A DNA stretch of 64,000 nucleotides from Enterococcus sp. MMGLQ5-1 (GCF_013155265.1 NZ_JABJXU010000005.1:124001-188000), one strand, 5' to 3'. Numbered from the stretch's first letter, positions 33,771-44,693 are shown. Numbers and translations: made by a program. The notes: generated by a model not told the origin, from the letters alone.

Positions 33771-33953
33771 CTAGCTCTCTTGAGCCAATTTTTTAATATA
33801 TTTAATCTGTTTAGAATCTTCGTGTTCCCATGTGTCATAGCCTGCTTGCCGCATCATCCCCTTAAGTGCTTCTAGCTCACTAGGATTACCGACATAAGTA
33901 TATTTATTACTAGCCCAAAGATATACTCGACCATTTTCTTTAAATAAAATCAT
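33771..33953 (-). CDS. Predicted internal-start product of the CHAP lysin
   Basis: The ATG at 33953 begins the 60-residue C-terminal domain (MILFKENG). GGGAGG lies at 33964-33969, 10 nt upstream. The start, domain length (60) and position are the same as in the lysozyme gene. Confidence 0.55.
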   Translation of the reverse strand: MILFKENGRVYLWASNKYTYVGNPSELEALKGMMRQAGYDTWEHEDSKQIKYIKKLAQES

Positions 33954-34403
33954 GCTTTCTTTTCCTCCCAATTTTCCTGAATTATTGTCATTCTCACTAT
34001 ACGGTGGTCTAACAAAACCAATGTAGGGTATATGCGTTAATGGGTGCTTACTAATGTATTTACGACCAGCATAATTTTCATCATAAACTTGATAATTATC
34101 TTCAGCAATAATACCCGTATGACCATATTGATTAGTTGGTTCTGGTCCTGTAACAAATATATCTCCCGGCATTGAGCCTTGTGAAACTGGTATTTTCTGC
34201 CACCCCGGATCTAATTGCGCCGTCCAAATATCCTTGGCACCAACTATACCTCTGCCTGAAAATGCACCACCTGCTACACCAAAGAATGCCTGTGAAACAT
34301 AATTGACCAAATCAACACACTGAATGTTTGAACCATTGTTGAAACCAATTGCTCGACCTTGGTTCGCATTCAACCAGCTTAAAACTTCATTTCTTGTTGT
34401 CAT
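33771..34403 (-). CDS. CHAP-domain lysin with the same C-terminal domain
   Basis: A 210-residue peptidoglycan amidase or endopeptidase. The CHAP domain (about 1-130) has catalytic Cys29 (NIQCVDLVNYV) and His95 (YGHTGII), followed by acidic residues. A linker leads to the 60-residue domain at 151-210. AAAGGAGG before the ATG at 34403 fixes the start; the reading from 34529 has no such site and runs through a hairpin. There is no signal peptide and no holin nearby. Its relation to the next gene suggests a phage- or bacteriocin-derived lysis pair. Confidence 0.88.
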   Translation of the reverse strand: MTTRNEVLSWLNANQGRAIGFNNGSNIQCVDLVNYVSQAFFGVAGGAFSGRGIVGAKDIWTAQLDPGWQKIPVSQGSMPGDIFVTGPEPTNQYGHTGIIAEDNYQVYDENYAGRKYISKHPLTHIPYIGFVRPPYSENDNNSGKLGGKESMILFKENGRVYLWASNKYTYVGNPSELEALKGMMRQAGYDTWEHEDSKQIKYIKKLAQES

Positions 34404-34511
34404 ATATTTCCTCCTTTCATGTTTTAAATATATCACCTTAGCACGTGTGAAAAATCCGCAAATAATCCACGATTGAAAAGCTAAGTGATATTTTCCTTTA
34501 TAAAATAAAAA

Positions 34512-34534
34512 AGCCCTCATAAAATACAAGGGCT
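34512..34534 (-). terminator. Hairpin with T-run upstream of the CHAP lysin
   Basis: AGCCCT and AGGGCT form a stem followed on the minus strand by TTTTTTATTTTA. It would end transcription arriving from the right before the lysin pair. Confidence 0.7.
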
Positions 34535-34844
34535 GAATGATTACTTAATGGGGGGAATTGATTTATTATATTTTTTATTGTTCTTTTAATAGTTGATATT
34601 ATTCAGTAAACTTTCGCTATATCTATAATAATCAAAGCAATGAAATTTTTAAAATAACTCGATATATCAGTATATAAAGGTATTTAAAAAGCAATTAGTC
34701 GGGGACAAAAATCGCTTTTTCTGACTTTGTCCCCGACTAATTTTGTACTTCTATGACTTTCTATGGTTTAATTTATAGATACATCCTTGTTAAATCAACG
34801 TTTAATATATTTTAAACTGTTTTAAAAATCACTAAAATATCTAC
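34535..34844. other. 310-bp intergenic region with a long perfect hairpin
   Basis: AT-rich, no gene. It holds the 17-bp inverted repeat at 34693-34742; otherwise nothing is recognised. Confidence 0.6.
34693..34742. terminator. Strong hairpin downstream of pepV
   Basis: Perfect 17-bp arms start AATTAGTCGGGGACAAA (34693-34709) and end at 34742, with a 16-nt loop. It is followed on the plus strand by TTG and on the minus strand by CTTTTTAAA. It lies about 100 nt past pepV and probably terminates it, though it is longer than an ordinary terminator. Confidence 0.65.
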
Positions 34845-36251
34845 TTAACGTGCCAAGCGATAAATAGCATCTGCATAAATAACTGCAGCACGATATAAAT
34901 CCGCCTCAACAATGAACTCGTTGGCTTGGTGCATCGTATCAGTATAGCCTGGGAACATCGCACCATAGGCAACACCACGTTCCATTAGGCGTCCAAAGGT
35001 ACCGCCACCAATAATCTGTTCATAGCCCTTTTCACCCGTATGATCTTCATACACCTGTAAAAGCGTAGCAACAAGCTCATCATCTTCGGGCACATAATGT
35101 GGTGCTTGCGTTCGCTCACCTTGTTTAACTTTAACAATATAAGCTGATAGCGTCTTTGTTAAGCCTTCTTTGATCGTCAAGGCATCTGTTCCTTTAGGAA
35201 AACGGAAATTCAATGTAATTTCACCACCATCGGCCTCATCAAAATTAAAAATACCTGCATTCATCGTTAATTTACCCATTTTAGCATCTTCAAAGGCAGC
35301 ACCAATTTTATTGGCATAATGGTCTTGATAGAGAAAATGACCCGCAACCTCTAAGAATTTTTTAGCATTACCAGCAAAGTGATAGGTGCGTAAAAAGCGA
35401 GCTAAATAGGTTGCACCATTCACACCAGTTTGCGGACTAGCACCATGTGCCGATTTACCAACCACTTCAATTTCAAACTCCCCTGCCTTGATTTCAGCAA
35501 GTGCACCACCGACAGAATGCGCAATTTTAAAGGCTTCAAAATCTTCCTCTAAGTCAGCAAAGGACAGATTACCGCTAAAGCTTGCCTTTGCTGATTCAGG
35601 CACCATATTTTCACGCAAGCCACCTTTAAAGGTATGTAATGTAAATTCCCCTTGATTTGCACCATCAAAAATTAAAATTTCAGAAGTATTACCCTTTTCA
35701 CCATTGATAATTGGAAATTCAGCGTCAGGTGAAAAACCAAAATCAGGCTTAGCCTCCTTGGTAAAGTAATAGTCCATGTCACCCCAGCCAGATTCTTCAT
35801 CAGTTCCGATGACAAAACGGATTTTTTTAGACAGCGGCACCTGTAAATCTTTTAATATTTTCAGTGCATAATAGGCAGCCACAGTTGGTCCCTTATCATC
35901 GCTTGCACCGCGTGCATAAATTTTGCCATCTCTAATTTCTGGGGTAAAAGGGTCACTTTCCCAGCCACTGCCAGCTGGTACAACATCCATATGAGCGAAA
36001 ATACCTAATGTTTGTTCTCCCTCACCATATTCAAGAACGCCAACATAATTATCAACATTTCTTGTTGTAAAACCGTCACGTTCGGCAATTTCTAAGAATT
36101 TTTTCATTGCCGCCAAGGGTCCAGGACCAAAAGGTGCTGCTTCCGTTACCTTTTCATCATCACGAACTGAAGGAATTGCTAAAAGTGTAAATAAATCCGC
36201 CTTCAAATCATCTTTTCGTTTCAATACTTCCGATTTAAAATCAACAGTCAT
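34845..36251 (-). CDS. pepV: Dipeptidase PepV
   Basis: A 468-residue M20 metallopeptidase that cleaves a broad range of dipeptides in lactic acid bacteria. Metal-site segments include GIFAHMDVVPAG, ARGASDDKGPTVAA and IGTDEESGWGDM; SPDAEFPIINGEKG is a PepV signature. TGGAGG precedes the ATG. It stands alone between terminators. Confidence 0.94.
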   Translation of the reverse strand: MTVDFKSEVLKRKDDLKADLFTLLAIPSVRDDEKVTEAAPFGPGPLAAMKKFLEIAERDGFTTRNVDNYVGVLEYGEGEQTLGIFAHMDVVPAGSGWESDPFTPEIRDGKIYARGASDDKGPTVAAYYALKILKDLQVPLSKKIRFVIGTDEESGWGDMDYYFTKEAKPDFGFSPDAEFPIINGEKGNTSEILIFDGANQGEFTLHTFKGGLRENMVPESAKASFSGNLSFADLEEDFEAFKIAHSVGGALAEIKAGEFEIEVVGKSAHGASPQTGVNGATYLARFLRTYHFAGNAKKFLEVAGHFLYQDHYANKIGAAFEDAKMGKLTMNAGIFNFDEADGGEITLNFRFPKGTDALTIKEGLTKTLSAYIVKVKQGERTQAPHYVPEDDELVATLLQVYEDHTGEKGYEQIIGGGTFGRLMERGVAYGAMFPGYTDTMHQANEFIVEADLYRAAVIYADAIYRLAR

Positions 36252-36353
36252 TATTAATAAACCTCCATTTTATCTTAATACCTCTATTGTATCACTCAAA
36301 TAAATATTTAGGAAAAATCTGATAGTAAAGATTTTATATTGTTATCAAAAAAA

Positions 36354-36377
36354 GTGATGAACTAATAAGTCCATCAC
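36354..36377 (-). terminator. Terminator of lysA
   Basis: GTGATG/CATCAC with an inner GACT/AGTT extension is followed on the minus strand by TTTTTTTG. Confidence 0.8.
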
Positions 36378-36389
36378 CTAATAAAAAAT

Positions 36390-37643
36390 TTAAGCTTGAA
36401 ATTCAAAGCCATCAATCGTTGCGAAATAATCCTCTGGCTTTTCAGCGCGGCGAATTAATCTTGAATGGCCGTCAGCCTGAAAAAGCACCTCTGCACTTCT
36501 CAGCTTAGCATTATACTGATAACCCATCGAAAAACCGTGTGCACCAGTATCATGAATCACCAATGTTTCACCTTCTGATAATTCTGGCATTGGTCTTTGA
36601 ATTGCAAACTTATCATTATTCTCGCAAAGTCCACCAACGATATCAACTACGGTTGTCGCTGGCTCTCCCTCACGTCCAGCCGCGGTGATATGATGATAGG
36701 CCTTGTACATTGCCGGACGTAATAGATTGACCGCTGAAGCATCAACACCAATATAGGTTCGATAGGTTTCTTTTTTATGTAAAACCTTAGTAATTAGATG
36801 TCCATTTGCAGCTAACATAAAGCGTCCTAATTCGGTAAATATTTTAACTTCTCCAAGTCCTGCTGGCTCAAGCACTGACTGATATGCATTTTTGACACCC
36901 TCACCAATTTTAAAAATATCATTGGGTTTTTCCTCAGGGAGATAATTAATGCCAATCCCACCAGATAAGTTAATAAAATCCAAATCAACATCAGTCGCCT
37001 GAACGACCTCAACAGCTAACTCAAATAATTCTTTCGCTAATGTGGGGTAGTAATCATTTGTAACTGTATTGCTCGCTAAAAATGAATGTATGCCGAATTT
37101 TTTAACACCAAGCGCCTTTAATTCAATAAAAGCTTGAATTAACTGTTCTTTAGTCATACCAAACTTTGATTCTTGAGGGCTATCCATTATCTCGGTTCCT
37201 AATGAGAAAACACCACCGGGATTATAACGACAGGAAATCGTTTCCGGAACATCAGCCACTTTTTTCAAAAACTCAATATGCTCATAAGCATCTAGGTTAA
37301 TTGTCGCATTTAACTGCCTAGCAAATTGAAAATCCTCAGCAGGCGTATCATTAGAAGAAAACATAATTCCACTGTCTTTAAAGCCTAATTTATGACTCAT
37401 TAATAGCTCAACATAAGAGGCACAATCGACACCACAGCCTTCTTCCTTTAAAATATTGATGATTGCTGGTGTTGGTGTTGCCTTTACGGCAAAATATTCC
37501 TTAAATCCCTTATTCCAAGAAAACGCTTGGTATAAATCACGCGCAACTTGGCGAATGCCTGCTTCATTATATAAATGAAACGGCGTTGGATATTGATTCG
37601 TCAGCTCATTTAGCTGTTCTTTAGAAACAAAAGCCTTTTTCAT
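36390..37643 (-). CDS. lysA: Diaminopimelate decarboxylase
   Basis: PLP enzyme of fold type III that makes lysine from meso-diaminopimelate. The PLP lysine lies in YFAVKATPTP; further motifs are NPGGVF, NLSGGIGI, FTELGRFMLA and the Cys-containing GGLCENND. The 417-residue length is normal. No other lysine-pathway gene and no lysine riboswitch is nearby, so it is a single-gene unit. GGAAAGGA precedes the ATG. A related carboxynorspermidine-type enzyme is less likely. Confidence 0.88.
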   Translation of the reverse strand: MKKAFVSKEQLNELTNQYPTPFHLYNEAGIRQVARDLYQAFSWNKGFKEYFAVKATPTPAIINILKEEGCGVDCASYVELLMSHKLGFKDSGIMFSSNDTPAEDFQFARQLNATINLDAYEHIEFLKKVADVPETISCRYNPGGVFSLGTEIMDSPQESKFGMTKEQLIQAFIELKALGVKKFGIHSFLASNTVTNDYYPTLAKELFELAVEVVQATDVDLDFINLSGGIGINYLPEEKPNDIFKIGEGVKNAYQSVLEPAGLGEVKIFTELGRFMLAANGHLITKVLHKKETYRTYIGVDASAVNLLRPAMYKAYHHITAAGREGEPATTVVDIVGGLCENNDKFAIQRPMPELSEGETLVIHDTGAHGFSMGYQYNAKLRSAEVLFQADGHSRLIRRAEKPEDYFATIDGFEFQA

Positions 37644-37735
37644 TAAAATTCCTTTCCAATGTGCAGCGTTATTAAAGCAATCAATATCGTATCATTAAAA
37701 TCGATTTAAGGAGGATAACTCAATTAATAACTGAA

Positions 37736-38560
37736 TTATCTTTTTAAATAGCGAATTAATAGCTTGGGTCGGCCAACACCCGTACTGCGCAATTTAGGTT
37801 TGAAGTCCTGACCTGAGACAATTTGAAAAATTTTGTGACGCTGAATAAAAATTTTCTTAAAGTTACTATTGTCCATTTTAGCAAAACGTTCATCAAAAAT
37901 CTTGAAAATTGCTAAAACTTCATTAATTGTAAATTCATCCCCCAAAATTTGTACAATATCTGGTTCAATCTCGAGATATTGCTTGATTCGATTAAAGCTT
38001 GTCATAAACATTTTCTTATGATCAAACGCCAATTCAGCTAAATCGATTCGCTTACCCTGCTCATCTTCAAAATAGAGCGTATCACCAGCACGCTCAATAT
38101 TAACCCAATGTGCTGCTTTAGCATCATCCCCTGCCACAATCTTATCGATATCTCGAGGTGGTAGATAGGTCACATGAGCAACGGAAACCACCCAATATCT
38201 TGGATCGCGATCTGGAGTCGAGAAAAGACCGACCTGCCAAATATTTTTATCATCAACCAAAATGCCAACCTCTTCTTTGGTTTCCCTAATCGCTGCTTGC
38301 TTAGCATCTTCATTTTTATTAACAAATCCACCGGGAAATGCATACTTATGGCGCTCTGGATTTTTCAAGCGTTCAATCAATAAGACTTGTAGCTTCTCTG
38401 TGCTAGCATTAAAAGCAAAAATAATATTATCAATCGTTAAGGATGGTTTGGCGTATTTTCCCAAATCTTGTTGATGATACCATACTAAAAACTCAGCTTC
38501 CTCAGCCTCTTCTTCATAATACTTTATTTCTGCCTGCTTGGATTCAAACTTTTTTATCAT
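37736..38560 (-). CDS. Nudix/winged-helix protein, NrtR-like
   Basis: A 274-residue protein with an N-terminal Nudix domain and a C-terminal winged-helix region (about 190-270). The Nudix box is intact (GFVNKNEDAKQAAIRETKEEVG), so hydrolysis is possible. The layout is that of NrtR, which controls NAD metabolism by sensing ADP-ribose. No NAD gene is adjacent. AGAGG fits the ATG at 38560 better than the TTG at 38581. Confidence 0.8.
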   Translation of the reverse strand: MIKKFESKQAEIKYYEEEAEEAEFLVWYHQQDLGKYAKPSLTIDNIIFAFNASTEKLQVLLIERLKNPERHKYAFPGGFVNKNEDAKQAAIRETKEEVGILVDDKNIWQVGLFSTPDRDPRYWVVSVAHVTYLPPRDIDKIVAGDDAKAAHWVNIERAGDTLYFEDEQGKRIDLAELAFDHKKMFMTSFNRIKQYLEIEPDIVQILGDEFTINEVLAIFKIFDERFAKMDNSNFKKIFIQRHKIFQIVSGQDFKPKLRSTGVGRPKLLIRYLKR

Positions 38561-38640
38561 TTTTAAGCCTCTTTTACCCAAATATTTTATTTTAAAGTAA
38601 AATGTACTAAAATTATTTTGTCAAGTCTAAATTAAAAATA

Positions 38641-38658
38641 GCTACTAAAAAACTAGCT
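38641..38658 (-). terminator. Possible terminator overlapping a stop codon
   Basis: AGCTA/TAGCT with a 9-nt loop is followed on the minus strand by ATTTTTAAT. It overlaps the stop codon of the YwlG-family gene. The stem is short. Confidence 0.4.
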
Positions 38659-39219
38659 TTTTCTGAGGTTATCCTCTGGATAAAGTGCACGTATACCGCC
38701 AATTAATTTTGGGCGACTTGCAAGTGCTGTCACGTGTGCACCACCCAGCTCACGATATTGCAGGCGAATCGGGATTTGCACGTGCTTCACATGCATACCA
38801 ATTGAAGTATCACCAATATCTATACCAGCATTAGCAACCACAAACTCAACCTCTACAGGTGAATGAAAATATTTAAAGGCTGCAAGCTGTCCACTACCAC
38901 CTGCGTGTAATGAGGGCAAAACTGAAACAACCTCTAAATGCTTTTCTTGAGCGACACTCGCTTCAACCGCTAATGCTCGATTTAAATGTTCACAGCCTTG
39001 AACAGCTAAATGAATTTGCTTTGGTCTCAATATTTCTAAAATCGCACTGACGATCACTTCACCAATTTCTTGACTTGAATTTTTACCAATCATTCCCCCC
39101 GCAACCTCCGATGATGAAAGTCCAAGGACAAAAATATCATTAGCACTGAGGTTAGCTTTTTCTGTCAGCTCCAGCGTCAAAGCCTTTGTTTGCGTGGCTA
39201 GTTCTTTTAAATTCATCAT
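38653..39219 (-). CDS. YwlG/DUF436 family protein
   Basis: A 188-residue protein of the TIGR01440 (UPF0340, YwlG) family. Signatures are [25 protein letters not shown] and [11 protein letters not shown]. The function is unknown. Two ATGs stand together at the start, with GGAGCATAA upstream. It begins 12 nt after the ECF component gene in the same transcript. Confidence 0.88.
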   Translation of the reverse strand: MMNLKELATQTKALTLELTEKANLSANDIFVLGLSSSEVAGGMIGKNSSQEIGEVIVSAILEILRPKQIHLAVQGCEHLNRALAVEASVAQEKHLEVVSVLPSLHAGGSGQLAAFKYFHSPVEVEFVVANAGIDIGDTSIGMHVKHVQIPIRLQYRELGGAHVTALASRPKLIGGIRALYPEDNLRKS

Positions 39220-39231
39220 TTATGCTCCAAT

Positions 39232-39741
39232 CTAATATTTTGCTATCGGCCGAACAAGGTTGGTTCTTGATAGTGCCTTATAAACTGGCAAAGCAATCAC
39301 AATTCCGAAAATATTTTGTAAGGTATTACCAGGTATGCTTGCCAAACCATAACCGAAACCATTTAATAGCCAGCCCGCTAAGCCATAACCAATGACCATT
39401 AAAACACTTGCAGTAGTTAAACCAGCAATCATTAGCTTATTGCCACGATCAAAAGCAATTTTACCAGCAACCAAGCCTTGCAGGCCATGAATCACCACAG
39501 AAAAAAATAACCATTGCGGATAGCCTGAAATTAAATCAATCAAACCGCCTGATAACGCGCCAACAGCTAAGCCTGCTGGTCCACCAAGTAAGAGTGCCGC
39601 AAGATAAATACCAGCTTCACAAAGTGTTACGAAGCCTTTAGTTTGCGGTATAGGAATAATAAAATTTAGCGATAAGGCAACTGTTAAAGCGGTAATTAAA
39701 GCAATTAATGTAATTTTTCTCGTTTTTGTATTTTTCTGCAT
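39232..39741 (-). CDS. ECF transporter S component, HmpT-like
   Basis: A 169-residue protein with about six membrane helices, the substrate-binding subunit of an energy-coupling-factor vitamin importer. Conserved segments include GFVTLCEAGIYLAALLLGGPAGLAVGALSGGLIDL and a central GLVAGKIA. It resembles the HmpT/PdxU group (thiamine precursor or B6). The shared ATPase module is not in the window. No TPP riboswitch was found upstream. GAGGAG precedes the ATG. Confidence 0.82.
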   Translation of the reverse strand: MQKNTKTRKITLIALITALTVALSLNFIIPIPQTKGFVTLCEAGIYLAALLLGGPAGLAVGALSGGLIDLISGYPQWLFFSVVIHGLQGLVAGKIAFDRGNKLMIAGLTTASVLMVIGYGLAGWLLNGFGYGLASIPGNTLQNIFGIVIALPVYKALSRTNLVRPIAKY

Positions 39742-40072
39742 TGTTATAGCTCCTCATCTAAAAATTAAAAATATATCCAAAAAGAACTTACCTACATACT
39801 ACGAAATTAAAGCAATATCCCTTTTATGATTTAGCTTATCATTCTCAGTAAAGCATGATTTTGCGCATAAGCAGCATGTTTTCTTGCGAAGAGTGAAAAA
39901 TTATTTTTACCGATTAAATAGAGAATATTTTAGCTAATAAAGTAATAAGTAGCAGTTTTAAAAAAAGTATGAAGCAGTTTTAATACTGTTTTTTCATTAG
40001 TTTACAGAAAATTCTAAATAAAAAAACACCCAATTGGATGTTTTATAACCATCCAATTTAAGTGTTTTGAGT
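39742..40072. other. 331-bp intergenic region
   Basis: AT-rich. It holds the dus/hslO terminator at 40023-40068 and a direct repeat AGCAGTTTTAA (about 39952 and 39973). Otherwise it is the leader of the ECF component gene, with no riboswitch that I recognise. Confidence 0.55.
40023..40068 (-). terminator. Terminator of hslO-dus
   Basis: AATTGGATG/CATCCAATT with an outer AAACAC/GTGTTT layer is followed on the minus strand by TTTTTTTATTT. Confidence 0.85.
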
Positions 40073-41089
40073 TTAAATTGCTTTTACTAAACGTCTTTTT
40101 TCATCTAATTCATAAACCGCTGAAGCAAATTCATCTAATATTTCAATCATTTCCTGCTGTGTATTCGCTTGATTAACAAGAGACTTGGCCTTGGCTGCTC
40201 TTGGTGCGCCTTTTAGATAATAAGCTGCGTGCTGTCTAAATTCACGTGTACCGATTTTTTCACCCTTTAAGTCAACTAAACGCTCTAGGTGTAGCTTTGC
40301 AATATTAATTTTTTCTGCAACCGAAGGCTCTGATAATAGCTCACCAGTAGCTAGATAATGCTCAGTTCGTTTTAGCATCCATGGATTACCTAAGGCAGCA
40401 CGTCCAATCATTACCGCATCTACACCAACCTCATCTAGCATTCGCTTAGCATCCTCAGGTGTTTTAACATCGCCATTTCCAATAAAGGGAATTGTTAATT
40501 TTTGAGCCACCTTGGCAAGCATATCCCAATCCGCATGCCCCTCATACATTTGAACACGAGTTCTCCCGTGCATAGCAACCGCCTTAGCACCAGCCTTTTC
40601 AGCAGCGAGTGCATTTTCAACTGCATATAAATGCTCAGCGTCCCAGCCAAGACGCATTTTAACAGTCACAGGAAGCTTGACCGCCGAAGCAACAGCCTCG
40701 ACCATTTCATAAACCTTATTTGGATCAAGCAACCACTTAGCGCCAGCTTCTGCTTTAATTACCTTATTAACTGGACAGCCCATATTTATATCAATAATAT
40801 CTGCTGGTGTATTAGCCTCCACAAATTGAGCAGCTTCAACTAAGGTTGCCTTCTCTCCCCCAAAAATTTGCAGGGATAGAGGGTGCTCATTAGAGGCAAT
40901 GTCTAGCATGCTCAACGTTTTTTTATTCCTATGCTGAATACCCTTATCAGATATCATTTCCATTACGACAAGTCCAGCTCCAAATTCTTTGGCTGTTACA
41001 CGAAATGCCTTATTTGAAATGCCCGCCATCGGTGCTACAACTACTCTGTTTGGGATTGCAACATCACCAATATGCCATGTTTTTGCCAC
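40073..41089 (-). CDS. dus: tRNA-dihydrouridine synthase, DusB type
   Basis: A 338-residue FMN TIM-barrel enzyme that reduces uridine to dihydrouridine in the tRNA D-loop. Motifs are [24 protein letters not shown] (catalytic Cys) and [12 protein letters not shown]. It begins at GTG after AGGAGGTAGC, 25 nt downstream of hslO, a pairing common in lactobacilli and enterococci. Confidence 0.94.
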   Translation of the reverse strand: MAKTWHIGDVAIPNRVVVAPMAGISNKAFRVTAKEFGAGLVVMEMISDKGIQHRNKKTLSMLDIASNEHPLSLQIFGGEKATLVEAAQFVEANTPADIIDINMGCPVNKVIKAEAGAKWLLDPNKVYEMVEAVASAVKLPVTVKMRLGWDAEHLYAVENALAAEKAGAKAVAMHGRTRVQMYEGHADWDMLAKVAQKLTIPFIGNGDVKTPEDAKRMLDEVGVDAVMIGRAALGNPWMLKRTEHYLATGELLSEPSVAEKINIAKLHLERLVDLKGEKIGTREFRQHAAYYLKGAPRAAKAKSLVNQANTQQEMIEILDEFASAVYELDEKRRLVKAI

Positions 41090-41114
41090 AGCTACCTCCT
41101 GTTAACTAATTTGA

Positions 41115-41984
41115 TTATAGATTAATCAATATATCTTCCAATTCCTTCTTTGAAAATTGATACTTATCCTCACAAAAATGGCAAACAACTTCAGCCTGAC
41201 CATCCTCCTCGATGATCGCAGCTAGCTCTACGCCTCCAAGTCCAGCCAGACCTCTGGCAAATTTCTCCTTAGAGCAGTCGCATTGAAATTGTAATGGTGC
41301 CTTACTCAAAACCTTATACTCAACCTCACCAAAAACAGCATCCAAGATTGCTTGCGTTGATGATTTTTCGAGAATTTCAGAAATCGCGGGCATTGCTTGT
41401 AACCGTGCTTCAAATGCTTCTAAATCCTCAGGCAAGGCATCAGGCATTGCCTGAACTAAAAAACCACCTGCTACCTTAACTCTATCCTCTTGATCTAAAA
41501 GCACAGATAGACCGACCGCTGAGGGAATTTGTTCGGATTCAGTAAAATAATAAGCTAGGTCTTCGGCAATCTCACCGGAAATCAATGGTACTTGACCAGT
41601 ATAAGGTTCCTTTAAGCCCATATCTCTCATGACTAGTAAGAAGCCTGGCGCAACTGAAGAGCCGACCATTACTTCACCGGTCGCCGTCTTCTTTAAGTCA
41701 ATATGAGGATTGCCGACATAACCTTTCAGGTGACCGTGTGCATCTGCATCAACTGTAATATGACCAATTGTATTCTCACTTAACACCCTTAAAGTTATTT
41801 TATCATTTCCCTTTTGATTTGCCCCTAAAATTGCACCTGCCATTAAGGCACGACCAAGTGCGACAGTTGACGTACTCCATGTATCATGGCGCTGTGCTGC
41901 ATTTGCAACCGTCTCTGTCGCCAAAAAGGCAAATGCCCTAAAATTGCCATCCCTAGAGATTGCTTTAATTAAGATATCCTTCAA
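41115..41984 (-). CDS. hslO: Redox-regulated chaperone Hsp33
   Basis: A 289-residue cytoplasmic holdase activated by oxidation. The C-terminal zinc site is FQCDCSKEKF and VVCHFCED (four Cys). N-terminal DILIKAISRDGNFRAFAF and GRALMAGAIL are typical. It starts at TTG (41984) with AAAGTGAGC upstream. It is the first gene of the hslO-dus unit. Confidence 0.94.
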   Translation of the reverse strand: MKDILIKAISRDGNFRAFAFLATETVANAAQRHDTWSTSTVALGRALMAGAILGANQKGNDKITLRVLSENTIGHITVDADAHGHLKGYVGNPHIDLKKTATGEVMVGSSVAPGFLLVMRDMGLKEPYTGQVPLISGEIAEDLAYYFTESEQIPSAVGLSVLLDQEDRVKVAGGFLVQAMPDALPEDLEAFEARLQAMPAISEILEKSSTQAILDAVFGEVEYKVLSKAPLQFQCDCSKEKFARGLAGLGGVELAAIIEEDGQAEVVCHFCEDKYQFSKKELEDILINL

Positions 41985-42055
41985 TGAAAATGCTCACTTT
42001 CTAAGTTTTCCAAAATAGCACTTATAATTATAATTGAATTTGGCGATAAATAAGC

Positions 42056-43228
<1,173 letters not shown>

Positions 43229-43389
43229 CTAAAACCATTGATACCTACCTTGCATATCTACGATTTGAAGGTCGTAATTGCAACTTCCTATTATAATCGG
43301 AAAATGCTGAAAAATCTAGCTTTTGGCTGATTAACTTTATCATTGCAATAAAAACTCAATAATTTTTCAATTGCAGTATAAAATAAAAA

Positions 43390-43410
43390 GGGGCTGAAAA
43401 AGTCAGCCCC
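43390..43410 (-). terminator. Terminator of the UMF1-type transporter
   Basis: GGGGCTGA and TCAGCCCC are separated by 5 nt, followed on the minus strand by TTTTTATTT. Confidence 0.9.
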
Positions 43411-43442
43411 ATGATTTATATAAAAAACCGAATGCAGATTAG

Positions 43443-44693
43443 CTATGCTTTAAGCTCATTTGGACGTTTAACTGTTAATGCAAGCAGCACACCGCCGATG
43501 ATAAACAATACCAATAAGCTTGCAATCCCAAATTGACTTTTTCCTGTTAATTTAGTCATCGTAGAGAAAATAATTGGACCAAGGATTGCTGAAAATTTTC
43601 CGAAAATATTGTAAAAACCGAAAAATTCATTTGCTTTATCCTTTGGAATAATTTTTGAAAAATAGGATCGGCTTAGCGCTTGAATACCGCCCTGAGAAGT
43701 CCCTACTAAAATACCAAGAATCCAAAAATCAAGTGTCGTCTTCATGAACATTGCATATAAGCAAATCATCGCATACACAAAAATTGCAACGACAATTAAT
43801 GGCTTCGTACCAAATTTTTCCGCTAGCCAGCCGTAAAGGATGGTAAAAGGAAAGGCAATTATATTAACGACCAGTAAAATAATAATCAGCATATTGGAAT
43901 CAACGCCCATGTCAACCCCAAAGGCCGTTGCCATCGTAAAAATTGTATCAACACCATCAATATAAAAGAAATAGGCAAGTAAAAACAGCACAACGACTTT
44001 ATACTGACGAATATCACGAATCGTTGTAAGCAAGCGTCGAAAGCTATTACGAATGGAATGGCTTTGCTTAGGCACACCATAAACCTGTTGGACGTTCTTA
44101 AAAAACGGAATCGAGAATAACCCCCACCATAAACCAGTTAGGATAAAGCAAAGCTTCGTAACCAATTCACCACCTAGCAAACCAAAGCCGTCTGTAACCT
44201 GTAACACCATTACTAGAATAAATAGCAGTGCACTACCAATATAACCAAGACCGTAACCATAGGAGGATACCTTATCAGCGCGCTCATCATCAGTAATATC
44301 AACGAGAAAACCATCGTAAAAGACATTTGCCCCCTGAAAGCCCATATGCGAAATCACATAAACAATTAATAGCGTCACCCAGCTTTGATTAGGTACTAAT
44401 GCTAAGCCAAGTGTTGTAATAATTCCCGAAATGGCGAAAAGTGAAAATATTTTTTTCTTATAACCAACGTAATCAGCAATTGTTCCTAAAAAAGGGGCTA
44501 ATAACGAGATAATTAAGGTTGCAATTGAAGAGGTATAGCCCCAGATAGCAGTGCTATCGACTGAAGAAACGCCTGCATTGCCACTCACATACTTAAAATA
44601 AATCGGTAAAATTGCTGTAACCACGACTAAAGAATAGGCTGAATTTGCCCAGTCATACATAATCCAGCTTTTTTCTGTTTTGGTTAATTTCAT
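43443..44693 (-). CDS. MFS transporter, UMF1 family
   Basis: A 416-residue, about 12-helix major facilitator of the UMF1/Atg22 group. The N-terminal KSWIMYDWANSAYSLVVVTAILPIYF and FYDGFLVDI are signatures. Members are implicated in amino-acid or peptide export. GAGGAGC precedes the ATG. It is a single gene with its own terminator. Confidence 0.87.
   Translation of the reverse strand: MKLTKTEKSWIMYDWANSAYSLVVVTAILPIYFKYVSGNAGVSSVDSTAIWGYTSSIATLIISLLAPFLGTIADYVGYKKKIFSLFAISGIITTLGLALVPNQSWVTLLIVYVISHMGFQGANVFYDGFLVDITDDERADKVSSYGYGLGYIGSALLFILVMVLQVTDGFGLLGGELVTKLCFILTGLWWGLFSIPFFKNVQQVYGVPKQSHSIRNSFRRLLTTIRDIRQYKVVVLFLLAYFFYIDGVDTIFTMATAFGVDMGVDSNMLIIILLVVNIIAFPFTILYGWLAEKFGTKPLIVVAIFVYAMICLYAMFMKTTLDFWILGILVGTSQGGIQALSRSYFSKIIPKDKANEFFGFYNIFGKFSAILGPIIFSTMTKLTGKSQFGIASLLVLFIIGGVLLALTVKRPNELKA

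Noticed and set aside
33069-34403. Prophage remnant
   Set aside because: Only two lysis-type genes are present; no integrase, structural gene, holin or att repeat was seen. It is kept as a lysin pair of uncertain origin.
37644-37735. Possible lysine riboswitch before lysA
   Set aside because: The gap is only about 90 nt and contains none of the conserved lysine-aptamer blocks.
39838-39860. CTGAGA on the minus strand upstream of a vitamin-type ECF component, as in a TPP riboswitch
   Set aside because: The other conserved TPP elements (ACC...GAACCTGA, GCGTAGGGA) are absent.
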